Part shown: positions 8,241 through 17,890 of the stretch, one piece after another
Numbering within the stretch: position 1 is the stretch's first letter
How the letters are laid out: every line of letters starts with the position of its first letter
Origin: Planctomycetaceae bacterium
Lineage (GTDB): Bacteria > Planctomycetota > Planctomycetia > Planctomycetales > Planctomycetaceae
NCBI GenBank assembly: GCA_016795145.1
Contig: JAEUII010000340.1
Coordinates: forward strand, 1-35,638
Length of the DNA stretch: 35,638 nucleotides
Direction: 5' to 3'
The notes under the pieces: generated by a model
The model's input: only the letters and a program-made list of their open reading frames with translations
Databases searched by the model: none
Told to the model about the DNA's origin: nothing
Position numbers and translations under genes: made by a program

Positions 8241-10208
8241 ATGTCGCGACTGGCTATTGCCGTCTGCTGTTACGCAGCGATTTTCGCGATTTCCTTCTTC
8301 TTCGCACTGGTTCTGCGCTTCGATCTGAATGCGGCGGAGTTCCTTCTCTGCATTCTTCGAAACGGCGCGGCAATGCCCGAAGGTTTGACCGGGCTGGCAG
8401 CCTTTGAATTCAAGCAGTTTCTGTATGCCAAAGATGTCTTTCGCGACAGCGTTCTGGTACTTGTGCTGCTGAAGGTTGGCGTTGTGCTGTTCTCGCGCGA
8501 ATGGCGACGTCGACTGCGATATTCAACCATTCATGACATCGGCTGGTCAGCCGGGATTTGCCTGGCCTGCGGAGTACTCACAGCCGCATTGCAGATTGCC
8601 CATGAAGCCGCGCCGCATATTTCGCGCGGCGTGATTGTGATCGACACGATTCTGTCGGCCGGCATTCTGGCTTCAGCCCGAGTCGCTGCGAATACTCTTC
8701 GAACCATGCGAAATGCTCGCCGAAATCCCAAAGCCGCACGCGCCTTGATCTATGCAAGCAGCAGTGAAGCGGTTGGAATGGTGAATGCCGTCCAGTCCGG
8801 ATCGTCCAGCCTGCGAATTGTTGGGATCGTGACACCTCGCAACACCGCACATAAGGGACTTGTTGCCGGCGTGCAGATGTTTGACGCATCAGAAGGCCTG
8901 GAAAAGATCATTCAGAGAACTCAGGCGGAGATGGTCCTGCTGCCATCGAAACTTCCTGGCCGGACGATTCGTGAAGTGAGCGAAGTCTGCCTGCAGAACG
9001 GTGTGGATGCTCACCTGGTGCCTGCCGTGGATGAGATTCCTGCCGGGCGATTTCAGTTGAAGATGCGAGACATCACGATCGATGACTTGCTTCGACGTGA
9101 GCCCAATCAGCTGGACCTGAATGAGATTCGAACGACGCTTCGCAACCGAGTCGTTCTGGTCACAGGAGCTGCCGGCAGCATTGGGTCAGAGGTTTGTCGG
9201 CAGCTGATGAACTTCGGACCTCGAAAGATCATTCTGCTGGATCAGTCTGAGTTTGGCATCTTCAACATGGAGCAGGAATTCCTGCAGCTTCAGAAAGATC
9301 CGACTCGAAGTGCGATCAGTCTGGAGTTCATCGTCGAAGACATTACGGATGAGGACGCCATGAGCCGAGTGTTCATGCTGCACCGTCCGGCTGTCGTGTT
9401 CCACGCTGCCGCCTATAAACATGTTCCGCTGATGGAAAGCAATCCTCAGGCGGCCGTTCGCAATAACGTGTTTGGCACGCGAGTCATTGTGGACCTGGCC
9501 GATCGATTCTCCGTCGAGCGGTTCGTGATGATCTCCACGGACAAAGCCGTGCGACCAACGAATGTGATGGGCGCCACGAAGCTGATGGCAGAACAGTATC
9601 TTCTGGCAGTTGCCGGAAGATCACAGACGAAGTTCATTACCGTTCGATTCGGAAACGTGCTGAATTCTGCAGGCAGCGTCGTACCGACATTCCGCCGTCA
9701 GATTGAAGAAGGTGGACCGGTCACGGTGACGGATCCGGAAATGAAACGCTACTTCATGACGATCCCCGAAGCCGTGCAGCTGGTGTTGCAGTCCGGGGCC
9801 ATCGGCGAAGGCGGCGACGTCCTGATTCTTGACATGGGTGAACCTGTCCGAATTGTCGATCTCGCGAAGGACATGATTCATCTGTCCGGGCAGCGATACC
9901 CGGAAGACATCGACATCGTCTTCACGGGACTGCGTCCTGGTGAGAAGCTCTACGAAGAGCTGTTTTACGAGACCGAGCAGAATGCTGTTCGAGTTCACGA
10001 AAAGATCTTCCGTGCACCTCGAGAAAGCCAGAGCCACACGGCTGCAGCGGAGCGCGAGTTGAAACTTCTGGCCGACCATCTCAACGCCAGCCGCGAAGAA
10101 CTGCGAGAAGTCCTGTGGCAGGTGACCGCTCGAATTGTTGAACGCAGCTCATCGATGGGACCGGAAGTTCCATCCATTCCCGCAAGAAGCAAACGCGGAG
10201 CGGCGTGA
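8241..10208 (+). CDS. Membrane-bound nucleotide-sugar 4,6-dehydratase (WbpM/CapD/FlaA1 family)
   Basis: Long form of the polysaccharide-biosynthesis dehydratase family, which converts UDP-GlcNAc-type sugars to 4-keto-6-deoxy products for surface glycans. The N-terminal quarter has four membrane segments (starting at residues about 4, 70, 100 and 130). A first Rossmann-like domain (about 165-270) follows, then the SDR catalytic domain with VTGAAGSIGSE near 306-316 and AAAYKHVPLME. The conserved block STDKAVRPTNVMGATK spans 432-447. The usual SDR tyrosine is Met443 with Lys447, the Ser-Met-Lys arrangement of WbpM-type enzymes rather than the Tyr of short FlaA1/PseB forms. The length of 655 is normal for the long form. 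The start at 8241 leads straight into the first membrane helix; the ribosome site is weak (CAGG about 10 nt upstream). It stands alone, with no other glycan genes next to it. Confidence 0.93.
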   Translation: MSRLAIAVCCYAAIFAISFFFALVLRFDLNAAEFLLCILRNGAAMPEGLTGLAAFEFKQFLYAKDVFRDSVLVLVLLKVGVVLFSREWRRRLRYSTIHDIGWSAGICLACGVLTAALQIAHEAAPHISRGVIVIDTILSAGILASARVAANTLRTMRNARRNPKAARALIYASSSEAVGMVNAVQSGSSSLRIVGIVTPRNTAHKGLVAGVQMFDASEGLEKIIQRTQAEMVLLPSKLPGRTIREVSEVCLQNGVDAHLVPAVDEIPAGRFQLKMRDITIDDLLRREPNQLDLNEIRTTLRNRVVLVTGAAGSIGSEVCRQLMNFGPRKIILLDQSEFGIFNMEQEFLQLQKDPTRSAISLEFIVEDITDEDAMSRVFMLHRPAVVFHAAAYKHVPLMESNPQAAVRNNVFGTRVIVDLADRFSVERFVMISTDKAVRPTNVMGATKLMAEQYLLAVAGRSQTKFITVRFGNVLNSAGSVVPTFRRQIEEGGPVTVTDPEMKRYFMTIPEAVQLVLQSGAIGEGGDVLILDMGEPVRIVDLAKDMIHLSGQRYPEDIDIVFTGLRPGEKLYEELFYETEQNAVRVHEKIFRAPRESQSHTAAAERELKLLADHLNASREELREVLWQVTARIVERSSSMGPEVPSIPARSKRGAA

Positions 10209-10222
10209 CGTCAGGACCGAAT

Positions 10223-10236
10223 TGCCTGGCCAGGCA
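10223..10236. other. Perfect 14-bp palindrome TGCCTGGCCAGGCA
   Basis: A perfect dyad with no loop, 14 nt after the dehydratase stop codon. Without a loop it is a poor RNA hairpin, so a protein-binding site is possible, but a single chance occurrence cannot be excluded. No T-tract follows. Confidence 0.3.
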
Positions 10237-10470
10237 TCCCAATCTTCCTCGTTACGGAAACGTCGATTTTAGAATGCGCACGGACGCCCATTGAGTGAAA
10301 ACACTCGCGTGAGCATGAACATCCCTGCTGTGCGTTGCATGTGCAGCAAAATCTGCTGTTGTGCGTGGCCAGAGAATCTTGACTCTCCAGGAGGGTAATC
10401 GTACTCACCCCTGCACGCGTCTGCGGATTTCGGACGCGCATGCCTGAATGACACTGCAGGGAAGCTGTCG

Positions 10471-13400
10471 ATGAAGCACAATGCCACGTCTTGCGAACTC
10501 GTATCCTCACGCGAAGTCGTTCTGTTAGATAACGGATTGAGGCGCCGATATCTTCCGGTAATCCTCACGATCGGCGTCTTGTTATCGGTCGTCGCTGTCC
10601 TGATTTCTCGCCATGAATCCAGCCAGACCATCAGTCGTCTGCAGTATCAACTCACCGAGGAACAGCAGAAGTCTCGTGGGCTTGAAGCCACGCGAGAGAT
10701 GATGGGACAGGAACTCAGCGAGCTTCGAGAGACGATTGCGCAATCAAAAGAAAGAGACAATCGCGATCTTGAGGTACTTCGCGAACTTCAATCGAATCTA
10801 ACCACCTTAGCAGAGATCTCAGCTTCAAGTGATAGCGACCAGGATGACAGGATCTCCAGGATTCTGCAGGCCAGTTATCGAGAACTGTCGAATTCTGTTC
10901 CGCGTCAGCTACCCGAACTGCTTGCGTCCGACGTGGCTCACAATTTCGGTGCTAACTTCGATGCGGAAGAAATCGCCTGCCGAAAACATGCAGCAAGGAC
11001 GATGTCTGCGCTTGGAGGCCGTCTTGCACGGGAGGGTCTCAGTGAGGTTCTCTTTGATTCTGAGATATTCGAGTCAGGTGCAGCTTCGGAGAAGCACATC
11101 GCGCTGTTGCTTGAGGCTCGATCGACATGGCTTGCATCGCTGGATTTGCGTCATGATTTGCCTCCCGAGGCCTGGTCATTGAAAGAGTTTACTGACTACA
11201 TCGAAGACGCCGAGAGTGTCGTTGTCCTTGCGATGATGATCGAAGGCCTCTCTGACGAACAGCTGCCAATAGACGGTCTTCTTCGGGTCCTGGATACAGG
11301 GCTTGGGCATCCCGAAGTAGCGAGGAATCCATCACTTCAAAAGAAGTTGGCAGGTTTCGTTACGGCACTCGTTGAGAATTCAATGAACACAGAAGCCAAC
11401 GTGGTTGCAGGTTCCGTACTTCGTCGCATGGCAGAGTTTGCTGAGCGACAGTCGTTACAAAGTCCCTTCCGGACCGTTCCAGCTCAGGTGATTGAGCAAC
11501 TGGCCATTGATGCCGAGTCCCGGACCTTTTTCTACGCTGTCGCGAAGATGCCAGTCGTTGATCTCACCGAGTGTTACTTCAAGATTACAGCACAGTACGA
11601 CCAGCCGATCGATTCCTTCCAGGATGTGGTCGAAAGGATGACTTACGAATTAGGAAGCCACTCATACTCAGGGAATTCTGAAGAGCTTTGCAAGATCTAC
11701 AGATCACTCATCCACCTCTTGAGTGTTCCGCGGTTTGATAGTCCACATGACGCAAAGTGGAAGCCGAACTGTCATGCAGACTTGTACTCATGCCTCAGTC
11801 GCTGTACCCCCGACCCCGCAGAGAGACGGGAGTGCCTTACGCTGGCAATCAGGATACTTGAGGGCAATCAGACGCAATCGCCCAACGGCAGGAAAAACGG
11901 CCTGACTACCAATTGGGATTACTATTCGAGAATGGTCGAGCACCACGATATAGGACAACACTACGCGGAATTGGGTGACCATAAGCAGGCAGTCGTACAT
12001 TTCACCTCAGGATTGAGGCTGATATTCACGGGTGATTCTGCGCTAGAGCCGCAGAAGATCGACTACCGTGTACATGGCCTTATTTCGGACGCCAAACCTT
12101 CGCTGATCGCACTTTTGGAGAACGGCGAGGCTGAGCCCGTGCGGGAGTTTATCAAGTCGACACTTCCGGGCCTCGTAAAGCCTTCTGAAAGTGATGACCT
12201 CCGTTACTTCGAGTGGTCACAAGAGATTGTCGCCGAGATCATGCTTAAGCTTGGAGATTATGAGCAATCCCGTCTCTTGATTGCTGCGATTGGTGAACAG
12301 CAGCTCGATACATTGCTCACAGGTAATGTTCGTTGCGGCCATCCCCTGGAAGTACTGAATGAGTCTGGTAAGTTTGTTGGGCTGTCGGCAGAACTGTTGT
12401 CGAAGACTAAGTCAGCGGATGACCTGTTGCCCCTGCTGGAAGCGTGGACTGCGCGATACGAGCAGGTGTGTCAATCGCCAGCCAGTAGTCTTGCTGAAAC
12501 TCTGGAGAGCAAGCATTTCTCCTACAGCGTGTCGGGGGAAGTAGTAGCACTCTGTCGTGCCCTTAACGAATGCAATGAGGCCAGATTAGCCAGGTCGATA
12601 GGCAACGCCACTGTTTCATGGATTGCGACCGAACCATTCAAGGCACCAAGCTACGTTGAGGTATACTTGCAACTGGCGGCGTCCAACCGCTTGCTCGGCG
12701 ACGGCGAAGCCAGCCGCTTCTGGCTCCAAAGGGTCCTCAGTGAACTTAACGTCATGGAGTTCTGGAGTCCCAGGAGTGAAGAGGATCAATTGCTACTTGC
12801 CAAATACCATTTTTCACTGAGAAATGAGGGATACTCCTGGGAGCAGATTGTGGCGTGCAACCGATCCGCTCTGGCTGTCTGTGCAGAGACCATCGGGGTG
12901 CAATTGGCGTATCGGGAGGATTGGGGTGAACTTGAGTCCTTTGTCGCAGCGTTGGAACCCCTGTCGGTTGAAGAACGAATTGACAGAGGCCAGCCCGTGG
13001 TCGTTCTGTTGGGAGTGTCGAAGTATCTGCTGTCACTTACCAAAGAAGGAGAAAACTCTGATGACATTCATAAGCGTGCTCTGAAGTATCTTGATCGTTC
13101 TATGACACGCAGTGAGTCTATCTTGTGGGCATGGAACGATCCGTTTTGGATTAACGATGCCGACTGCTGCTTATTGGTAAGAGATCGTCTGTTGTGCGAC
13201 GCAGGAAAAACACTGCCGGCGCGTTCCATTCGGACGATGGCATTAGGCATTGTTCATTTGAAACTTGACGCTTCGGATGAAGGACAACAGTTGCTGGTTG
13301 AAGGCCTCAGTGACTACTTTCAGCTGCATGATGTGGACGACATCACGCCTGATTTGACGCATCTTATTTCTGATAGCGAGTATTGCGGGCTGAACGTGCT

Positions 13401-14751
13401 TAGGGCTGCCATGCTGGCTCTTGTTGAACACCTGAAACAGTCTGGCAAAGCCGATGAAATGCACCGTTGGGCCACCATCTGTCAAAGGGCACTGAAGGAA
13501 CACTACCTGATCGCCGTCTCAACCAGACAACACTCCATCCACGAGTACAAATCTGACGATCTGCTGACATTGCGGTCACTTTATGACACTGTCGGTAACC
13601 CTGCTGGAGCTGAGGAAGTTGAATCGCTGCGACAGAGGGTACTTCAGATCAAGACAGTGCTTCAGGAAATCCTCGAAAGCCAGTCACTGGAGTCGATTGA
13701 TTTGGAGCAAATCGAACAGAATCTCGCGAAGCAGGCAAATCTTGACGAAGCAGAGCGACAGACTCTTCGATCGCATCTTCCTGCGGCTGTGGCAGACTAC
13801 TTGACAAACTCTGATTCTGTCAGCGGCAGAACGCTCGCCGAGATCAGAGAGATTCTTCAGTGTAACACACGAGACGCCGACGCTCTCACAGCTGCATTGT
13901 ATGGCTCCGAAAGAATGCCGATTGGGAGATTTGACGTGAGTGAACTTTGCAATTGCATCGGCGGTATCGAACTTGATCGAAACAGAAAGAGCCGACTGGT
14001 TTATGGGAGTGCATTCATGGGATGTGTCGTACGAAAGTTTGATGGTTCACCCGAATACGAACTCCTTCTTGACGTCTTCGGGGAGCCATCATTCTTGTTC
14101 TGCGTCCAGGAGTCGCCGAACGTTCTGGCCGTCATTCATGACGTACTTGTCGAAATCTCTACAGATGGACGCTCCGTTCGGAAGTTTCAATTTTCCCACG
14201 TGCCGAAGCAGGTGGCTGTTTCCAGGGATGGAAAACACTTCGCCTGGTGTGATGAAGAGCCGGGACGACGTTCGACGGTGAGGATTGGAACGCTGGGAGA
14301 ATCCCTGATCAAAGTGGTGGGTGAAGGGCAGGATCCCATGTGGTCAACGGATGGTGACAAACTTTACTTTCTCGATGCCGACCGTACCGGATTCAATGTC
14401 CGTTGCTTCAGTGACGATCAGACAAGTGATATCGGGCACATTGATACGAGCGATCACATAGAACTCAGTGCGGTATTGTCTCCCGATAACAGCAGGATCC
14501 TCTATGTTGAGGATAGTGACCGAGGATCGATCGTTCGGTCTTTCCACCTTGAAACTCAGGCAACGAGTCCGCTTTTCACGACTGCAGTTCCTGTCAAACA
14601 GCTGTCTCTGTCTCCGGATGGCGAGTTTCTTTGCTACCTTGTCGGCGATCATTCGTGGCCCGCTGGTTTGTTTGTTTTCGACCTTTTGACCCAAACAAAA
14701 TCCGTCATCTGTACATATCCTGGAAGTTGCAGACCTGCATGGAGCTATTGA
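10471..14751 (+). CDS. Giant membrane-anchored protein with helical repeats and a C-terminal WD40/PD40-like propeller
   Basis: No family recognised. The 1426 residues read as: a short cytoplasmic N-terminus, one membrane segment (about 29-46, YLPVILTIGVLLSVVAVLI), a coiled coil (about 53-110), then roughly 1000 residues of mostly helical sequence in which a TPR-like motif is visible (GQHYAELGDHKQAVVHFTSG). The last 230 residues or so have beta-propeller-like blades with PD40-type motifs (VAVSRDGKHFAWCDE, DPMWSTDGDKLYF, LSAVLSPDNSRILYV, LSLSPDGEFLCYL). Such a layout suits a scaffold or sensor held at the membrane with a large soluble part. The base and codon use looks more AT-rich than the dehydratase upstream, hinting at a different history. 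There is no kinase, protease or nuclease motif that I can find. The ATG at 10471 follows a weak AGGGAAG about 8 nt upstream. Confidence 0.8.
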   Translation: MKHNATSCELVSSREVVLLDNGLRRRYLPVILTIGVLLSVVAVLISRHESSQTISRLQYQLTEEQQKSRGLEATREMMGQELSELRETIAQSKERDNRDLEVLRELQSNLTTLAEISASSDSDQDDRISRILQASYRELSNSVPRQLPELLASDVAHNFGANFDAEEIACRKHAARTMSALGGRLAREGLSEVLFDSEIFESGAASEKHIALLLEARSTWLASLDLRHDLPPEAWSLKEFTDYIEDAESVVVLAMMIEGLSDEQLPIDGLLRVLDTGLGHPEVARNPSLQKKLAGFVTALVENSMNTEANVVAGSVLRRMAEFAERQSLQSPFRTVPAQVIEQLAIDAESRTFFYAVAKMPVVDLTECYFKITAQYDQPIDSFQDVVERMTYELGSHSYSGNSEELCKIYRSLIHLLSVPRFDSPHDAKWKPNCHADLYSCLSRCTPDPAERRECLTLAIRILEGNQTQSPNGRKNGLTTNWDYYSRMVEHHDIGQHYAELGDHKQAVVHFTSGLRLIFTGDSALEPQKIDYRVHGLISDAKPSLIALLENGEAEPVREFIKSTLPGLVKPSESDDLRYFEWSQEIVAEIMLKLGDYEQSRLLIAAIGEQQLDTLLTGNVRCGHPLEVLNESGKFVGLSAELLSKTKSADDLLPLLEAWTARYEQVCQSPASSLAETLESKHFSYSVSGEVVALCRALNECNEARLARSIGNATVSWIATEPFKAPSYVEVYLQLAASNRLLGDGEASRFWLQRVLSELNVMEFWSPRSEEDQLLLAKYHFSLRNEGYSWEQIVACNRSALAVCAETIGVQLAYREDWGELESFVAALEPLSVEERIDRGQPVVVLLGVSKYLLSLTKEGENSDDIHKRALKYLDRSMTRSESILWAWNDPFWINDADCCLLVRDRLLCDAGKTLPARSIRTMALGIVHLKLDASDEGQQLLVEGLSDYFQLHDVDDITPDLTHLISDSEYCGLNVLRAAMLALVEHLKQSGKADEMHRWATICQRALKEHYLIAVSTRQHSIHEYKSDDLLTLRSLYDTVGNPAGAEEVESLRQRVLQIKTVLQEILESQSLESIDLEQIEQNLAKQANLDEAERQTLRSHLPAAVADYLTNSDSVSGRTLAEIREILQCNTRDADALTAALYGSERMPIGRFDVSELCNCIGGIELDRNRKSRLVYGSAFMGCVVRKFDGSPEYELLLDVFGEPSFLFCVQESPNVLAVIHDVLVEISTDGRSVRKFQFSHVPKQVAVSRDGKHFAWCDEEPGRRSTVRIGTLGESLIKVVGEGQDPMWSTDGDKLYFLDADRTGFNVRCFSDDQTSDIGHIDTSDHIELSAVLSPDNSRILYVEDSDRGSIVRSFHLETQATSPLFTTAVPVKQLSLSPDGEFLCYLVGDHSWPAGLFVFDLLTQTKSVICTYPGSCRPAWSY

Positions 14752-14995
14752 AGGCACATCATTGTTGGAAAGAAGCTTCCAGATGTCGTGGCAATGAACT
14801 TCTCCTGGATTCGCTCAAACGGGTGCTGCAGCAGTTGCCGATCGGTCGCAAGCCGCACTGAGTGCATCACTTAGAGTTGTGACCTCGGATCGGCATGTCG
14901 GTTGCATTGCAAAAGGGCAGTCACAGGATGTGATTGTTACCAGCATTTTCTGCCGAAGTGCCGTTGTCTGACGACGGCGCGGGGGCAGAGACTCT

Positions 14996-15451
14996 ATGCA
15001 GGATGTGCAGATGAAGACACGAGACGGGAAGTCCTCGAGATCCGCTGGGGCCCCTTTTGAGTTCTGGCCAGGGCATTGTTCTACGTTCGCGTTTGCAAGA
15101 CTGTTCTGGATGGCTGTCGGACCGGGAGTATTAATGGTCCTGTGTGTTCTGCGTATGGACGCAGACAGGTCGGATCAAATGTTACTTGCGGCACTGTATT
15201 GTCTGACCGTCGTCACGATGCTGGCGACTCGCTGGGTCTATTTCCTCAGTGCATTACACGATCGTCACCAGAATTGTGGCGAATGGAAGCATGCATTGGG
15301 CTTCTCCATTATGGCGATCGTGCTTGCGGCAGGTGTCTGGACCATCGCCCAGACGGTCAGCGATGCTCAGACCGCGACGAACGAATCAAGTCCTTCCGAG
15401 ATTGCAGCGCCGATGCTGTCGGAAGGTGAGATGCTCACGCAAACGCTTTGA
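14996..15451 (+). CDS. Small membrane protein of unknown function
   Basis: A 151-residue protein with three hydrophobic segments (about residues 33-50, 59-78 and 100-120), a charged N-terminus and a Ser/Glu-rich soluble tail after the last segment. The starting Met could be at 14996 or at 15011 (MKTRDGKSS); the ribosome site is unclear for both. It lies 244 nt after the 1426-residue protein on the same strand and ends 36 nt before the convergent antiporter stop. The hydrophobic pattern argues for a real gene, although two other plus-strand frames are open for part of this stretch. No family is recognised. Confidence 0.55.
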   Translation: MQDVQMKTRDGKSSRSAGAPFEFWPGHCSTFAFARLFWMAVGPGVLMVLCVLRMDADRSDQMLLAALYCLTVVTMLATRWVYFLSALHDRHQNCGEWKHALGFSIMAIVLAAGVWTIAQTVSDAQTATNESSPSEIAAPMLSEGEMLTQTL

Positions 15452-15487
15452 CCTTCTGCATCTGCTGACCTCAATGGTGTCATCTGG

Positions 15488-17380
15488 TCACGATGCGGAG
15501 CCTGGTGGAGCAGACACGATGGCGTCTGAAGTGACCACGCTGCTGTCGGACAGAACGGTGGAATCTGAAGGACCGGAAGTCACTGTTGTCGTTTCCGGAA
15601 CGACAAGACTGATCACGACCTGACCTGCTCGCGGATTGAATTTCGAGTCTGCTGCAATCACGTGGACTCGAGCCCCGTCGACCAGAAACAACGGGTAGAC
15701 GCGATCGCCGTAATGGGCACGGAACGCCTCCATCGTGAAGACCTGACTGAAGCGAGTGGTCTTGATCGTGGCTCCCTGGTCAAGTGCGGAATCAATGAAC
15801 TCGTAGGTGAGCTTTGGTCCGAACAGGCATCGTCCCGCGAGACGATTCTGCCAGGTTGTTTCCAGTCGCTGACGGGCTTCACCACGAGGCAGCTGCATAA
15901 CATTCTGGGCGCCGAAGAGTTCTCGAAATCGCGCGGCCGCCAGTGTGTTAATCTGATCATTCGATGTCATCGCCAGAAATCGGCCAAGACCTTCGAAGTC
16001 CACTGCGTTCATGACATATTCCGAAAGGATGCTGGCAAAGCAGACATTCAAACCTGCTTCCCGCGCTTTGGCGACGCGCTGATAACGTGTGTCCACGAGC
16101 ACAACTCGAATGCCTTCCTTCGATAAGGCTCTGGCAATGGCCCGACTCATCTGGCTTGCTCCCGCGATCAGCAGTCCCTGCGGATCGGACGCAGCCAGTC
16201 CAAGGCGACGAGCAAGAGGTGCGGCTGTGAGTCCGTAGATGGCAACGGTCATCAGGATGACAACAAGAGTGGCTGGTGCCATTACGGCTCCGCTTTCTCC
16301 CATGCGCAGTGCAAACATGGAAGACACAGCGGCCGCTACGATGCCGCGAGGAGCGAACCACGACAGAAAGACTCGTTCGCGTCGTGACAGTCCCGTGCCG
16401 AGTGTTGACAACCAGACGGAAACAGGTCGCACGACAAAGATCAGCAACAGAACAAAGGCGGGCCCTCGCCAACCCAGGTCGGCGACATCCTGAAGCGGAA
16501 CTCGCGAAGACAGCACGATGAACAATGTCGCGATCAACAGAACAGTGAGTGACTCTTTGAACTCGATAATTCGATGCACGTCGACGTGTCGCTGATTAGC
16601 CAGCAGAACTCCCATCACGGTGACAGCAACCAGTCCTGCTTCACTGTGAAGCATGTTGGCACCCGCAAAAGACGCAACGACATACAGCAGTGTCATCGGG
16701 TTCTGCAAATAGTCCGGAATCCAGAACCGACGAAACGACTCCACCAGCAGTTTTGCCGCGAGACCTCCTACGGCTGCACCGGCGATCGCTGTCCCTGCGA
16801 ACCCCTGAATGGCATTCAACGTGGCTGACTGATATTCCGCGGCGCGAATGGATGCAATGGCTTCAAACACCAGAACGGCCAATGTCGCACCAATTGGGTC
16901 AATGGCGATACTCTCCCACTTGGCGATCACGCCGACCTGACCGGAAGGCCGAATCTCACGCAACAGCGGACCGATCACTGTCGGACCGGTCACGGTCAGC
17001 ACCGCTCCCAGGACCAGCGACACAGAGGCTGGTATGCCCAAAACAAAGTGTGCCGCAAGAGCAGCGCCGAACCATGTGATGGCAGCTCCGACGGTGAGCA
17101 GACCCAGCAATGGCTTCCAGATTTTCCGCAGCTCATGCAGACGAAGGTTGAGTCCGCCTTCGAACAGGATCAATCCAACGGAAAGAGAGACAAGCGGCTG
17201 CAGCAGAGCGCCAAACATTTCATCCGGGCTGATGAACTCCGCAAACGATCCAGCGACGCAGCCTGTCGTCAGCAGCATCAGGATCGCTGGAATGCGAAGG
17301 CGCCATGCCAGCCACTGCGCGCCAACTCCCAGAACGAGAATTGCTGCCAGCATCTTCATGAAATGATCCATCTGGTCCAT
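15488..17380 (-). CDS. Monovalent cation/proton antiporter (CPA1 type) with C-terminal TrkA-N domain
   Basis: An inner-membrane Na+(K+)/H+ antiporter of 630 residues. About the first 395 residues form a run of 11-13 membrane helices containing LILFEGGLNLR, the TVTGPTVIGPLLR helix and the ion-site segment WESIAIDPIGATLAVLVFEA. The Asp of this IDPIGA variant stands where NhaP-type proteins have the ND motif. A TrkA-N Rossmann domain follows (from about 400: GLLIAGASQMSRAIARAL, then VVLVDT), whose glycine pattern is loose. It could bind a nucleotide and gate transport. The tail is Ser/Thr-rich. ATG 17380 has GGATGGAAAG just upstream on the minus strand. It is divergent from the osmolyte operon at 17891, which fits a shared role in ion and osmotic balance. 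Confidence 0.9.
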   Translation of the reverse strand: MDQMDHFMKMLAAILVLGVGAQWLAWRLRIPAILMLLTTGCVAGSFAEFISPDEMFGALLQPLVSLSVGLILFEGGLNLRLHELRKIWKPLLGLLTVGAAITWFGAALAAHFVLGIPASVSLVLGAVLTVTGPTVIGPLLREIRPSGQVGVIAKWESIAIDPIGATLAVLVFEAIASIRAAEYQSATLNAIQGFAGTAIAGAAVGGLAAKLLVESFRRFWIPDYLQNPMTLLYVVASFAGANMLHSEAGLVAVTVMGVLLANQRHVDVHRIIEFKESLTVLLIATLFIVLSSRVPLQDVADLGWRGPAFVLLLIFVVRPVSVWLSTLGTGLSRRERVFLSWFAPRGIVAAAVSSMFALRMGESGAVMAPATLVVILMTVAIYGLTAAPLARRLGLAASDPQGLLIAGASQMSRAIARALSKEGIRVVLVDTRYQRVAKAREAGLNVCFASILSEYVMNAVDFEGLGRFLAMTSNDQINTLAAARFRELFGAQNVMQLPRGEARQRLETTWQNRLAGRCLFGPKLTYEFIDSALDQGATIKTTRFSQVFTMEAFRAHYGDRVYPLFLVDGARVHVIAADSKFNPRAGQVVISLVVPETTTVTSGPSDSTVLSDSSVVTSDAIVSAPPGSAS

Positions 17381-17890
17381 TGTGCCGTCTTTCCATCCTT
17401 GCGGATCTGTTCGCGTGACTGGTGTTGCCCAGCGCCGTCATCGTGGTATCTCAGAAACCGCATCAGTGCGTTTTTCGTGCCATACCGATCGGAATGAAGA
17501 GGGTGTCTTTTGTTCCGGCGAATGTTTGAGAAGCAGGGCACGGTCGTGAGCGCCCACGTGATGCCATCCCCGCGTTATGGGCTGGAAGCAAGCTGTACAG
17601 GCAACATTCACCTTGTGTTCACAGGGACACAAGTTGGCTTTGTCTGGAAAGCATATATCCAGTTGGCGCAAAGGCTTTTCCGCTCGTTCGATGGTCGATT
17701 TATTTGAAGAGATTTTAAGTCCTGATGACTCCTCTGTTTGCGTTCGAACACTGAACAGTCGGACGCTGTTTCGGAACGCATGTTGCCTGAGTGCCTGTTG
17801 CCTGTGAGGCATGTTGTGTGTCGTTGTTATTGCGGGCACGTTGATTGTCCAATCGAATCAACCTCGATACCTGAAATGAAAGGGTGAGAG
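17381..17890. other. Divergent intergenic region
   Basis: About 510 nt between the minus-strand antiporter and the plus-strand TPR gene. It must hold both promoters, but I cannot place -35/-10 boxes with confidence. Frames open on both strands here have no ribosome site and unlikely composition (Arg/His/Ser-rich), so I do not call a gene. Confidence 0.5.

Noticed and set aside
10379..10407. Possible sigma-70 promoter TTGACT-N17-TACTCA before the 1426-residue protein
   Set aside because: The -35 box is good but the -10 box is poor, and one such match is expected by chance in a window of this size.
17438..17839. A 133-codon minus-strand open frame in the divergent region
   Set aside because: No ribosome site, Ser/Arg/His-rich composition and no recognised motif; I left the region as intergenic.
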